Assembly (NCBI GenBank): GCA_035629935.1 | Contig: DASQLQ010000079.1 | Coordinates: 1 to 13,808 of the forward strand | From: DASQLQ01 sp035629935 | GTDB lineage: Bacteria > Actinomycetota > CADDZG01 > WHSQ01 | DNA: 13,808 nucleotides | Reading direction: 5' to 3' | Shown: positions 5,343 to 12,463 of the stretch, one piece after another | How the letters are laid out: every line of letters begins with the position of its first letter | How positions within the stretch are numbered: the first letter of the stretch is position 1 | Translations under genes and position numbers: made by a program | Notes under the pieces: generated by a model | The model's input: only the letters and a program-made list of their open reading frames with translations | Told to the model about the DNA's origin: nothing | Database searches by the model: none

Positions 5343-7184
5343 ATGGCGTACCTCTCCCTTTACCGGAAGTACCGGCCCCAGACGTTCTCGGAGATCCTGG
5401 GGCAGGAGCATGTCTCGCGCACCCTTGCGAACGCGATCGACGAGGACCGGGTAGCCCACGCCTATCTCTTCACCGGCCCCCGGGGTACCGGCAAGACTTC
5501 GACAGCGCGCATCCTCGCCAAGGCTCTGAACTGCGCGAACGGCTCCACATCCGAGCCCTGCGGCAAATGTGACTCGTGCATCGCCATCACCGAGGGGTCC
5601 TCGCTCGACGTTTTCGAGATGGACGCGGCCTCCCATTCGGGGGTCGATGACACCCGCGAGATCCTGGCCGGTGTCGCTCTTGCAACGGCAGGTGGGCGCA
5701 AGAAGGTCTATGTGATCGACGAGGTCCACATGCTGACCACCCAGTCCTTCAACGCGCTGTTGAAAACGCTCGAGGAACCCCCCGACCACGTGGTCTTCGT
5801 GCTCGCCACCACCGAGGCCCACCGCGTTCTTCCCACGATCGTTTCCCGCACTCAACGTTTCGACTTCCGTCGGGTTCCCGCCGATGTGACCGAGGTACAC
5901 CTGGCTTCCGTGGCCAAGCAAGAAGGGATCGATATCGAGTCGACCGCCGTCGCACTACTGGCGCGACACTCGGAAGGAAGCTTGCGCGACGCCCTATCCA
6001 TCCTCGATCAATTGTCGAGTTTCGATCGCAAGGTCGAGGATGCGGACGTCGAGGCTCTCCTCGGTAAGCGCGACGAAGAAACGTTCATCGAACTGTTCGA
6101 GGCGATCGCCCGCGAGGACGTCGGTGCGATCTTCCAGGCGATCCAGACATTCGTTGCTCAGGGTGCAGACATGCGCCAGCTAGCCGACGATGCACTCGAG
6201 CATGTGCGGTCGCTACTCCTCCTGAGGACAGCTCCGGACGCCGAAGGTTTGCTGGACGTGCCGGTAGAGGATCGGCCGCGGCTGCTCCTCCAAGCCGAGC
6301 AGTTTACGACCGGCACTCTCCTGCGGACCCTGGACCTGATCGGTCAATCGGTGATCGAGATGCGAAACGCTCCCAACCACCGCCTCCTCCTAGAGATCGC
6401 ACTAGTCAGGGCCGCAGCGCCCGACACCGACCCCTCTGCAACAGGTTTGCTGGGCCGCATCGAGCGCCTAGAACGCCGCATAGGTATCACTGGTGCCGAG
6501 TCCGCCGCCGAAGCGCACTCACCGGGTCCTGCCGGCGAAGCGGCGTCACCGCGGGCTCCAGAGCGTCTTGAGTCGCCTGCGGCAAACGCCGCTTCACCTT
6601 CAGTACCACCATCGAAATCGAACACGCCCAGTCGTAAACGTCAGGCACCGGCAAGTTCGACCGGTGGAGCAGGGGAGGCGTCGCTCCCTGCAAGCGACTC
6701 AAAGCGATCTGGAGCAAGCGGGGACGACGCCTCCACTGCGGAACCGGAGCGCCAAGTCGCAAAGGCTGCACCATCCAATGCGGGGATGGTGGGGTTGGCG
6801 GATTACAAGGATGCTTGGGCGGCGACGCTCAAAGAGGTGAATCGCGCATCGAAGCGGGTTGGGGCTTATCTGTTCTCGTCGCGTCCGCTGCGGCTGGACG
6901 ACGATGTGCTGGTCGTCGCTACCCAATCCGATTTTCATGCGCGACAGATGAAGCAGGAGAACAACCGAGAGATCTTCGCCGGAGCGTTGCATGCTGCACT
7001 TGGTGTGCGGCCCCGGGTCGACTTCGTCGCTCCCGATGGACAGGTGGACGAGCCGGAGCCGACGGCGGAGTCGGATGCGTCGGATCTCGCCGAGAGTCAG
7101 ACAGTTGCTCCCAAGAGCGACGACCCGATCGAGCTCGTGAAGCGTGGGTTCGCGGCGGAAGTGGTCGAAGAGAAATCGAGGTGA
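5343..7184 (+). CDS. dnaX: DNA polymerase III subunit gamma/tau
   Basis: The 613-residue product is the clamp-loader ATPase. It opens with LYRKYRPQTFSEILGQ (6-21). Walker A is GPRGTGKT (45-52), the zinc knuckle uses Cys64, Cys73, Cys76 and Cys79, Walker B ends in DEVH (126-129), and the sensor/arginine-finger region has SRTQRF (168-173). EGSLRDALSILDQL belongs to domain II. A Pro/Ala/Ser-rich linker of about 100 residues (from about 375) separates the clamp-loader domains from a C-terminal tau-like domain (LADYKDAWAATLKEV onward). I chose ATG 5343 because AGGA lies 8 nt before it; ATG 5334 lacks a ribosome site. I see no slippery A-tract, so only the full-length form is predicted. ebfC starts 10 nt downstream. 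Confidence 0.95.
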   Translation: MAYLSLYRKYRPQTFSEILGQEHVSRTLANAIDEDRVAHAYLFTGPRGTGKTSTARILAKALNCANGSTSEPCGKCDSCIAITEGSSLDVFEMDAASHSGVDDTREILAGVALATAGGRKKVYVIDEVHMLTTQSFNALLKTLEEPPDHVVFVLATTEAHRVLPTIVSRTQRFDFRRVPADVTEVHLASVAKQEGIDIESTAVALLARHSEGSLRDALSILDQLSSFDRKVEDADVEALLGKRDEETFIELFEAIAREDVGAIFQAIQTFVAQGADMRQLADDALEHVRSLLLLRTAPDAEGLLDVPVEDRPRLLLQAEQFTTGTLLRTLDLIGQSVIEMRNAPNHRLLLEIALVRAAAPDTDPSATGLLGRIERLERRIGITGAESAAEAHSPGPAGEAASPRAPERLESPAANAASPSVPPSKSNTPSRKRQAPASSTGGAGEASLPASDSKRSGASGDDASTAEPERQVAKAAPSNAGMVGLADYKDAWAATLKEVNRASKRVGAYLFSSRPLRLDDDVLVVATQSDFHARQMKQENNREIFAGALHAALGVRPRVDFVAPDGQVDEPEPTAESDASDLAESQTVAPKSDDPIELVKRGFAAEVVEEKSR

Positions 7185-7194
7185 TCGAACGGCT

Positions 7195-7515
7195 GTGAAA
7201 GACATGCAACGGATGATGCGCGAGGCACAGAAGATGGCGGCGGAGGTGGCCAAGGCCCAGGAGGAGCTCGCCGGGGTCGAGGTCGAAGGCACCGCCGGTG
7301 GTGGAGCGGTGAAGGTGGTCGCCACGGCGGATCAGCACATCGTGAGCGTCACCCTGGATCCCGAGCTTCTGTCCGACCTTCAGGATGACGCGGACATGAT
7401 CGGCGACGTGATCGTCACCGCCGTTAACGACGCTCTCGACAAGGCACGCGAGAAACAAGAGCAGACGCTCGGCCCCCTTGCCGGGGGCCTCGGTGGACTC
7501 GGGCTACCCGGCTAG
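7195..7515 (+). CDS. ebfC: Nucleoid-associated protein, YbaB/EbfC family
   Basis: The 106-residue product matches the small dimeric DNA-binding family YbaB/EbfC: an N-terminal helix rich in Met/Gln (MQRMMREAQKM), then EVEGTAGGGAVKVVA, SVTLDPELL and a helix with DVIVTAVNDALDKAREK. The tail is Gly/Leu-rich, as is common. I chose GTG 7195 (residues then start MKDMQRM) because GAGGTG lies about 11 nt upstream; ATG 7204 has no well-spaced site. The gene sits between dnaX and recR, an arrangement conserved in many bacteria, and all three are probably co-transcribed (gaps of 10 and 15 nt). The precise role of the family in replication or recombination is unsettled. Confidence 0.92.
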   Translation: MKDMQRMMREAQKMAAEVAKAQEELAGVEVEGTAGGGAVKVVATADQHIVSVTLDPELLSDLQDDADMIGDVIVTAVNDALDKAREKQEQTLGPLAGGLGGLGLPG

Positions 7516-7530
7516 CAACCGGATACATCC

Positions 7531-8148
7531 ATGTTCGCAGGACCCATCCAGGACCTCATCGACGAACTGGCGCGCATGCCGGGCATCGGGCCCAAGAGTG
7601 CGCAGCGGGTCGCGTTCCATCTCCTCAAGGCAACTCCACACGACGCGCAGCGATTGGCCGAGGCCATCGTCGAAGCCAAGGCGAAGGTGCGACTGTGCCG
7701 AGAATGTTTCAACGTGTCGAGCGAGGAACTGTGCATCTACTGCGCAGACGACCGGCGCGACCGGTCGACGATCTGCGTGGTGCAGGAACCGCCGGACATC
7801 GTGGCCCTGGAGAGGACCAGAGAATTCCGTGGCATCTATCACGTGCTCCAAGGGGCGATCTCGCCCATCGAGGGCATCGGTCCCGAGGATCTACGGGTGG
7901 GCGAGCTCCTGGACCGCATCAAGCAGGCGGGTGCCACCGACACTCCGATCGCCGAGGTGATCGTTGCGACCAACCCGAACATCGAAGGCGAGGCGACGGC
8001 GATGTACCTCGCCAGGCTCCTGGAGCCGCTCGGCATCAAGGTCACCCGCCTCGCCAGCGGGCTTCCCGTGGGGGGTGATCTCGAGTACGCCGACGAGGTC
8101 ACCTTGGGCCGGGCACTGGAGGGCCGCCGGGAAATGGGTAACGGATAG
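7531..8148 (+). CDS. recR: Recombination mediator RecR
   Basis: The 205-residue product has the family's usual length and layout: a helix-hairpin-helix (MPGIGPKSAQR, 16-26), a four-Cys zinc finger (Cys56, Cys59, Cys68, Cys71), a Toprim domain starting at ICVVQEPPDI (81-90), and the C-terminal GLPVGGDLEYADEVTLGRAL segment. RecR works with RecO (and RecF) to load RecA on SSB-coated single-stranded DNA. It is the last gene of the dnaX-ebfC-recR set. No clear Shine-Dalgarno sequence precedes the ATG; translation may depend on coupling to ebfC, whose stop is 15 nt upstream. No convincing terminator follows. Confidence 0.95.
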   Translation: MFAGPIQDLIDELARMPGIGPKSAQRVAFHLLKATPHDAQRLAEAIVEAKAKVRLCRECFNVSSEELCIYCADDRRDRSTICVVQEPPDIVALERTREFRGIYHVLQGAISPIEGIGPEDLRVGELLDRIKQAGATDTPIAEVIVATNPNIEGEATAMYLARLLEPLGIKVTRLASGLPVGGDLEYADEVTLGRALEGRREMGNG

Positions 8149-8204
8149 GGCCTTTTCCAGTTAGAACCAAAGATGAAGATTTGCTTGGGTTGCCTCAGTC
8201 CGTT

Positions 8205-8231
8205 CCGGGGTAGACCGATAACCGGGGTAGA
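8205..8231 (+). repeat. Pair of 10-bp direct repeats upstream of the HD-GYP gene
   Basis: CCGGGGTAGA occurs at 8205-8214 and again at 8222-8231, 17 nt apart. They lie about 75-100 nt before the HD-GYP start. Such spacing could suit a regulator binding as a tandem dimer, but no regulator is known. Confidence 0.6.
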
Positions 8232-8247
8232 GGAAAAGCGTTCGCGC

Positions 8248-8260
8248 GACTAATATAGTC
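8248..8260 (+). promoter_or_regulatory. AT-rich palindrome with candidate -10 box
   Basis: GACTA (8248-8252) and TAGTC (8256-8260) form an inverted repeat around ATA. Within it TATAGT (8254-8259) fits a -10 hexamer for the HD-GYP gene, giving a leader of about 40 nt. An operator overlapping the promoter is possible. A good -35 is not seen. Confidence 0.4.
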
Positions 8261-8305
8261 ACGCAACGTAGCGGAGCCGATACAAGCAGTGAAGGGGATA
8301 GGGGC

Positions 8306-10060
8306 ATGCACCAGGAGCGCGAGACCTATTTTTCCGTTAAGCCCTTTTTCGCTCATTCGTTAGCGGCCACACTTGCCGTTGTCGTTCTCCCGGTCCTTTG
8401 TGTTTATGCCCTGATCGCTGTTTCGCCCGAGCTGCCGATGCTTCTCGTTGCTGCCCTCGGTGTGTTGCTGTCGATCGGCGCGATGGCCGGTGGAGCGGCA
8501 CTGTGGAGTTCCCGCTTCGAGTCGACCGAGATCAGCTTCTCGGACCTGATGCTGTGGCGTTGGTTCGTCCGGAGTCGCGCGGAAGACACTCTCGAAGAGG
8601 GCGCGCGTCTGTTGGGTCTAGATCGCTCGGGTCAACCGGTGGACGAGATCCGCATCCTTCCCGATCAGCAATTGCAGGTCCTAAAGGACCTCACCGCGGC
8701 CCTCGAGTCCAAGGATCCGTACACGCACGGACATTCACAGCGCGTCGAGCGCCACGTCTATCGAACGGCTGCGGCGATGCATCTTCCGATCCAGGACATC
8801 GAGGATCTTAGGAAGGCCGCCGCCCTTCACGACGTCGGCAAGATCCGAGTCCCCGATCGCGTCCTCAGAAAACCCACTCAGCTCACCATCGAGGAGCGGG
8901 TTCTCATAGAAGAGCATTCGGTGGTCGGAGCATGGATGGTCTCGAGCGTCGGCAACGCCGACGTGATCGCGGCCGTTCGTCATCACCACGAGAGGTTCGA
9001 CGGAACCGGCTACCCAGATGGATTGGCGGGGGATGCGATCCCGTTGTACGCGCGCATCATCGCTGTTGCCGACGCTTACGACGCGATCACGTCGACGCGG
9101 CCGTACCGCACCTCTGCCGGAAGGGACGACGCGGTGTCGGTCCTGCGAGCCGAAGCCAGAACGCAGTTCGATCCAGAAGTAGTCGAGGCTTTCATCGCGG
9201 CTCTCCCGGCTCGTCTCCCGGTCACCGCTGGACTCTTCCTCATAATCGGAGGAGCTCCACAGCGACTCGTACGCGCATTCGCCTCATGGCTGAAGCGACT
9301 CGGCGCCGGCAACCTCGCGCCTGCCGTTGGTGCGGCCGGCGCAGCCGTCGTGCTGGGTGCTTCGGTGTTCACGCCGAACCTCGCGACCCCGGTTATCCAA
9401 GATGTCACTACCGCGGCCCCCGCACAGGGATCGGGCGACGAGGTCGACGCGCTTCCCAAGTCGGCCGAGAAGGACTCGAATCCCGAGAAGGATGTCAAGA
9501 GTGCGGCGTCACGGCGTGGGCAGGCTCCCGTGTCGATCGAGGGTCGTTACGACGGCACGATCGTGCTGGGCGATCGCATCAGCAGGGGGCCACGTGGAGC
9601 CGATGAAGGTCCCGAGATCCTTCGCCCGGACAAGGACGATCCCGTGAAGAAACCAGCGCCGGACCCGACCCCGACCCCGACCCACCGCCCGACCCCGACG
9701 CCCACTCCGACTCCGTCGCAAACGAGCCGGCCGTCGCGTCCCCGCGATGACGACAACGACGATCGGGACGACGACGATGACGATCGGGACGACGACGATG
9801 ACGACGACGACCCGGACGACCGCTCCTCGGGCAAAAAGAACGATGGCAAGGACGGGTGCCCCAACGACGGCAACGCCGGTGGTGGCAACGACCGGAGCTG
9901 CAGTCCTTCCCCAACCGCCACCCTTCTCGACGACGACGATGACGATGACGACGACGAGGCAGTCGACGTCGGGGACAAAGACAAAGACAAGGACAAGGAC
10001 AAGGACAAAGAAAACGACAAGGACAAAGAAAACGACAAGGACAAGGGCGACGACGAGTAG
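8306..10060 (+). CDS. Membrane HD-GYP phosphodiesterase with long acidic tail
   Basis: The product has 584 residues. Two membrane helices (about 17-39 and 43-67) lead into a cytoplasmic HD-GYP domain (about 120-300). HDVGK (175-179), HHHER (226-230) and GTGYPDG (233-239) are all intact, so hydrolysis of cyclic-di-GMP is expected. A third helix (about 337-357) would carry the rest outside. That tail has a linker, a Pro-Thr repeat (454-471), Asp-rich tracts (481-505 and nine Asp at 542-550), a short Cys-containing Gly/Asn stretch (518-532) and Asp-Lys repeats (557-580). A ribosome site GAAGGGG lies about 8 nt before the ATG. The enzymatic domain is secure; topology and tail role are inferred. 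The gene is alone, between recR and lysC. Confidence 0.88.
   Translation: MHQERETYFSVKPFFAHSLAATLAVVVLPVLCVYALIAVSPELPMLLVAALGVLLSIGAMAGGAALWSSRFESTEISFSDLMLWRWFVRSRAEDTLEEGARLLGLDRSGQPVDEIRILPDQQLQVLKDLTAALESKDPYTHGHSQRVERHVYRTAAAMHLPIQDIEDLRKAAALHDVGKIRVPDRVLRKPTQLTIEERVLIEEHSVVGAWMVSSVGNADVIAAVRHHHERFDGTGYPDGLAGDAIPLYARIIAVADAYDAITSTRPYRTSAGRDDAVSVLRAEARTQFDPEVVEAFIAALPARLPVTAGLFLIIGGAPQRLVRAFASWLKRLGAGNLAPAVGAAGAAVVLGASVFTPNLATPVIQDVTTAAPAQGSGDEVDALPKSAEKDSNPEKDVKSAASRRGQAPVSIEGRYDGTIVLGDRISRGPRGADEGPEILRPDKDDPVKKPAPDPTPTPTHRPTPTPTPTPSQTSRPSRPRDDDNDDRDDDDDDRDDDDDDDDPDDRSSGKKNDGKDGCPNDGNAGGGNDRSCSPSPTATLLDDDDDDDDDEAVDVGDKDKDKDKDKDKENDKDKENDKDKGDDE
9661..9720 (+). repeat. Pro-Thr coding repeat
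   Basis: Short CCGACC-type repeats encode the Pro-Thr spacer of the HD-GYP protein. Such stretches often form an extended cell-wall-spanning linker. Confidence 0.75.
9746..9820 (+). repeat. GAC/GAT trinucleotide repeat tract
   Basis: This tract encodes residues 481-505, nearly all Asp with two Arg interruptions; the unit GATCGGGACGACGACGATGA is repeated in tandem. A second Asp tract lies at 9929-9955. Length change would stay in frame. Confidence 0.8.
9974..10045 (+). repeat. GACAAG/GACAAA hexanucleotide repeat
   Basis: The tract encodes the Asp-Lys repeats at the C-terminus of the HD-GYP protein, broken twice by a Glu-Asn pair. The mix of AAA and AAG codons suggests that the protein composition is under selection, not only DNA slippage. 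Confidence 0.8.
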
Positions 10061-10145
10061 CTCGCCCGCCTCACCCCCCAGCTCTTAGCTCCTCCGGTCC
10101 TCCTGGTTCCCCGCTACACCCTCGTTTCCAATTACCTTGGTGCTT

Positions 10146-11441
10146 ATGGCCCTTATCGTTCAGAAGTACGGCGGCACGTCCGTCGGAGATGCCGCTCGGA
10201 TCCGCAAGGTTGCCGAACGGGTCGTCGCGAGCGTGAACCGTGGACAGAAGATCTGCGTCGTTGTGTCTGCTATGGGCCAAACGACCGACGAGCTACTCAG
10301 CTTGGCTGCCGAGATGTCGGCGACCCCACATGCACGAGAGCTCGACATGTTGCTCACGTCCGGCGAGCGCATCTCAATGGCCCTGCTCTCGATGGCGATC
10401 ATCGAGCTGGGCCACGAAGCCGTCTCCTTCACCGGGTCCCAGGCGGGCATCGTCACCGACACCAGACACGGGAAAGCCCGCATCGTCGACGTGCGGGCAC
10501 AGCGGGTTCTGCAGGCTCTCGAAGAGGGGAAGGTTGCGATCGTCGCTGGGTTTCAGGGCGTATCCACGGAGTTCGACGTTACGACACTCGGGCGCGGTGG
10601 TTCGGATACGAGTGCGGTGGCGTTAGCTGCTGCGTTGAAAGCCGATGCGTGCGAGATCTATACGGATGTCGACGGCGTGTTCACGGCCGACCCACGGATC
10701 ATCCCCGAGGCGCGCAAGCTCCACGCCGTGTCGCACGAGGAGATGCTCGAGCTGTCGGCCGCCGGTGCAAAAGTCCTCATGTTGCGAAGCGTCGAATACG
10801 CTCGTAATCACGGAGTTCTCATCCATGTGCGTTCCTCTTTCACTTACGAGGAAGGGACCTGGGTGAGAGAGGAGGATGCACGGATGGAGCAAGCGATCAT
10901 CTCGAGTGTCGCTCAGGACACTTCCGAGGCGAAGGTGACGATCCTGGGAGTCCCAGACCAGCCCGGGGTTGCTTCGCGCGTGTTCCGGCCCTTGGCCGAC
11001 GACGGCGTCAACGTGGACATGATCGTCCAGAATGCCTCTCACGACGGACGCACGGACATCTTCTTCACGCTCCCCAAAGAGGATCTGCAACGGGCCGGCG
11101 CACTCCTTCAACTGATCGCGAAGGATGTGGGGGCCGACGATGTGCAGACGGACCCCGATATCGCCAAGGTGTCTTTGATCGGGGCGGGGATGAAGACTCA
11201 CCCCGGCGTCGCCGCAGACATGTTCGACGCCCTTGCCGAAGCCGGCATCAACATCGAGATCATCTCGACGTCGTCGATCCGCGTCTCCTGTGTCATCCGA
11301 GCAGGAGAGGTGGACCGAGCGGTTCGGGCGATCCACGATCGGTTCGAGCTATCGAAGGAAGCCGTGTTGCGCGAACAGCATCCGGTTACCGCGACAGACC
11401 AGCTGAAAGCCTTAAGGACCGATGATGAGGTGACTACGTGA
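10146..11441 (+). CDS. lysC: Aspartate kinase (alpha, full length)
   Basis: The 431-residue product phosphorylates aspartate, the first step to lysine, threonine, methionine and diaminopimelate. The amino acid kinase domain starts with VQKYGGTSV (5-13) and includes TLGRGGSDTSAVALAAAL and DVDGVFTADPR; two ACT domains follow (from about 265; LGVPDQPGVASRVF and VSLIGAGMKTHPGVAA), which normally bind the feedback inhibitors lysine and threonine. I chose ATG 10146, which gives the family N-terminus MALIVQKYGG; TTG 10137 is less likely. No Shine-Dalgarno sequence precedes it; with TACCTT at 10133-10138 it could be a leaderless start. asd overlaps by 4 nt, so the two are translationally coupled. An internal start is listed separately. 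Confidence 0.95.
   Translation: MALIVQKYGGTSVGDAARIRKVAERVVASVNRGQKICVVVSAMGQTTDELLSLAAEMSATPHARELDMLLTSGERISMALLSMAIIELGHEAVSFTGSQAGIVTDTRHGKARIVDVRAQRVLQALEEGKVAIVAGFQGVSTEFDVTTLGRGGSDTSAVALAAALKADACEIYTDVDGVFTADPRIIPEARKLHAVSHEEMLELSAAGAKVLMLRSVEYARNHGVLIHVRSSFTYEEGTWVREEDARMEQAIISSVAQDTSEAKVTILGVPDQPGVASRVFRPLADDGVNVDMIVQNASHDGRTDIFFTLPKEDLQRAGALLQLIAKDVGADDVQTDPDIAKVSLIGAGMKTHPGVAADMFDALAEAGINIEIISTSSIRVSCVIRAGEVDRAVRAIHDRFELSKEAVLREQHPVTATDQLKALRTDDEVTT
10870..10875 (+). promoter_or_regulatory. Internal ribosome binding site in lysC
   Basis: AGGAGG lies 8 nt before an in-frame ATG at 10884. It is the best Shine-Dalgarno sequence in the window, while the full-length lysC start has none. 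Confidence 0.65.
10884..11441 (+). CDS. Probable aspartate kinase beta subunit (internal start)
   Basis: Starting at ATG 10884, in frame with lysC, gives 185 residues (MEQAIISSVAQDTSEAKVTI...) made up only of the two ACT regulatory domains. In Corynebacterium glutamicum and Bacillus subtilis the same kind of in-frame start yields the beta subunit of an alpha2-beta2 aspartokinase; from memory the C. glutamicum beta protein also begins with ME(E)A...SEAKVT at this same place. The AGGAGG site upstream makes use of the start likely. If so, the enzyme is the heterotetrameric type regulated by lysine plus threonine. The start is inferred from sequence only. Confidence 0.65.
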   Translation: MEQAIISSVAQDTSEAKVTILGVPDQPGVASRVFRPLADDGVNVDMIVQNASHDGRTDIFFTLPKEDLQRAGALLQLIAKDVGADDVQTDPDIAKVSLIGAGMKTHPGVAADMFDALAEAGINIEIISTSSIRVSCVIRAGEVDRAVRAIHDRFELSKEAVLREQHPVTATDQLKALRTDDEVTT

Positions 11442-12463
11442 GGCTCGTAGTCGTTGGTGCCACCGGCGCGGTCGGACTCGAGATGTTGAGGATCCTCGAG
11501 GAGAAGGATCTTCCTGGCGAAGTGGTGCCGGTCGCGAGCGCTCGATCTGCCGGACGCAGTCTGCCGTTCAAGGACGATCAGATCGAGGTCCAAGAGCTCA
11601 CCCCGGATGTCTTCCGGGACGGAGACCTCGCTCTCTTCGACGTGCCGGATGAGGTCTCCGAGGAGTGGGCGCCGATCGCCGCCTCGAAGGGCGCGATCGC
11701 GATCGACAACTCGGCTGCGTTCAGGATGGATCCCGAGGTTCCGCTCGTCGTTCCGGAAGTCAACCCCAAGGATGCATTCGAGCGGCCCAAGGGCATCATC
11801 GCCAGTCCTAACTGCACGACACTGGCCATGGTCGTGCCGACCGCTGCCCTGCACGAGAGGGCGGGACTGCAGCGACTGATCCTGGCCTCGTATCAGGCGG
11901 CCTCCGGATCGGGCCGCGGTGGAGTCACGGAGTTGTGGGGCCAGACCCTGGACGCAACGGAATGGCCGGATCATGTGAATGTCGGTCTGGGCCGTAAAGC
12001 AGTGGCTGCCGGAGAGATGTATCCACACCCGATCTCGTTCAACGTGATCCCACATTGCGGCTCGGTGAAAGAAGACGGTTACACGAGCGAAGAGCTCAAG
12101 CTCTGTTACGAGACCCGCAAGATCATGAGCCTCCCGGAGCTACGTGTCACTGCAACCTGCGTACGGGTTCCTGTGGTCGTGGGCCATGGCGTCGCCGTTC
12201 ATGCTGAGTTCTCCCAGCCCATCACTCCGGAGGAAGCGCGGGCGATCTTTACCGAAGCACCGGGTGTGGAGCTGGTCGACGATGTCGCGCAAGGCGTTTA
12301 CCCCACGCCTCTCGAGGCCGCGGGGCGCGATCCTGTCTACGTCGGACGGATACGCCGGGACCTCTTCGATGATCGATCGCTCACGTACTTTTGCGTTGCG
12401 GACAATCTAAGGAAGGGCGCTGCACTCAACACGGTGCAGATCGCCGAGCTCCTTACTCGCTAG
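11438..12463 (+). CDS. asd: Aspartate-semialdehyde dehydrogenase
   Basis: The 341-residue product makes aspartate semialdehyde from aspartyl phosphate with NADPH, directly after LysC. Seen are the nucleotide-binding VVGATGAVG (5-13), VIDNS-like AIDNSAAFRMDP (88-99), VVPEVN (104-109), the active-site Cys126 in SPNCTT, SGSGRGGV (156-163), ETRKI (225-229) and the catalytic His250 in VVVGHG. GTG 11438 overlaps the lysC TGA (GTGA), with GAGGTGA just upstream. One oddity: residues 68-72 read DVPDE where the family has SAGG(S), part of the NADP-binding loop. Overall length and catalytic residues are normal. The gene ends tail to tail with the reductase-like gene, overlapping it by 11 nt. Confidence 0.94.
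   Translation: MRLVVVGATGAVGLEMLRILEEKDLPGEVVPVASARSAGRSLPFKDDQIEVQELTPDVFRDGDLALFDVPDEVSEEWAPIAASKGAIAIDNSAAFRMDPEVPLVVPEVNPKDAFERPKGIIASPNCTTLAMVVPTAALHERAGLQRLILASYQAASGSGRGGVTELWGQTLDATEWPDHVNVGLGRKAVAAGEMYPHPISFNVIPHCGSVKEDGYTSEELKLCYETRKIMSLPELRVTATCVRVPVVVGHGVAVHAEFSQPITPEEARAIFTEAPGVELVDDVAQGVYPTPLEAAGRDPVYVGRIRRDLFDDRSLTYFCVADNLRKGAALNTVQIAELLTR

Noticed and set aside
5343..7184. Programmed frameshift in dnaX producing gamma
   Set aside because: No A-AAA-AAG-type slippery run was seen; the longest A-run is four bases, in a normal coding context.
8149..8305. Possible cyclic-di-GMP (GEMM) riboswitch before the HD-GYP gene, from TCACGCAACGTAG
   Set aside because: The short ACGCAA-like match lacks the paired P2/P3 stems and tetraloop-receptor sequence of GEMM, and the leader from the candidate -10 is too short.
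9661..10045. CRISPR-like array from the repeats in the HD-GYP tail
   Set aside because: The repeats are short, contiguous, in frame and coding, with no unique spacers.
9547..10074. Minus-strand open frame rich in Ser, opposite the HD-GYP tail
   Set aside because: It is the antisense shadow of the Asp-rich repeats (GAC read as GTC/TCG), with no ribosome site or recognisable domain.
10061..10145. Lysine riboswitch before lysC
   Set aside because: The whole gap is 85 nt, too short for the roughly 170-nt lysine aptamer, and no L-box motifs are seen.
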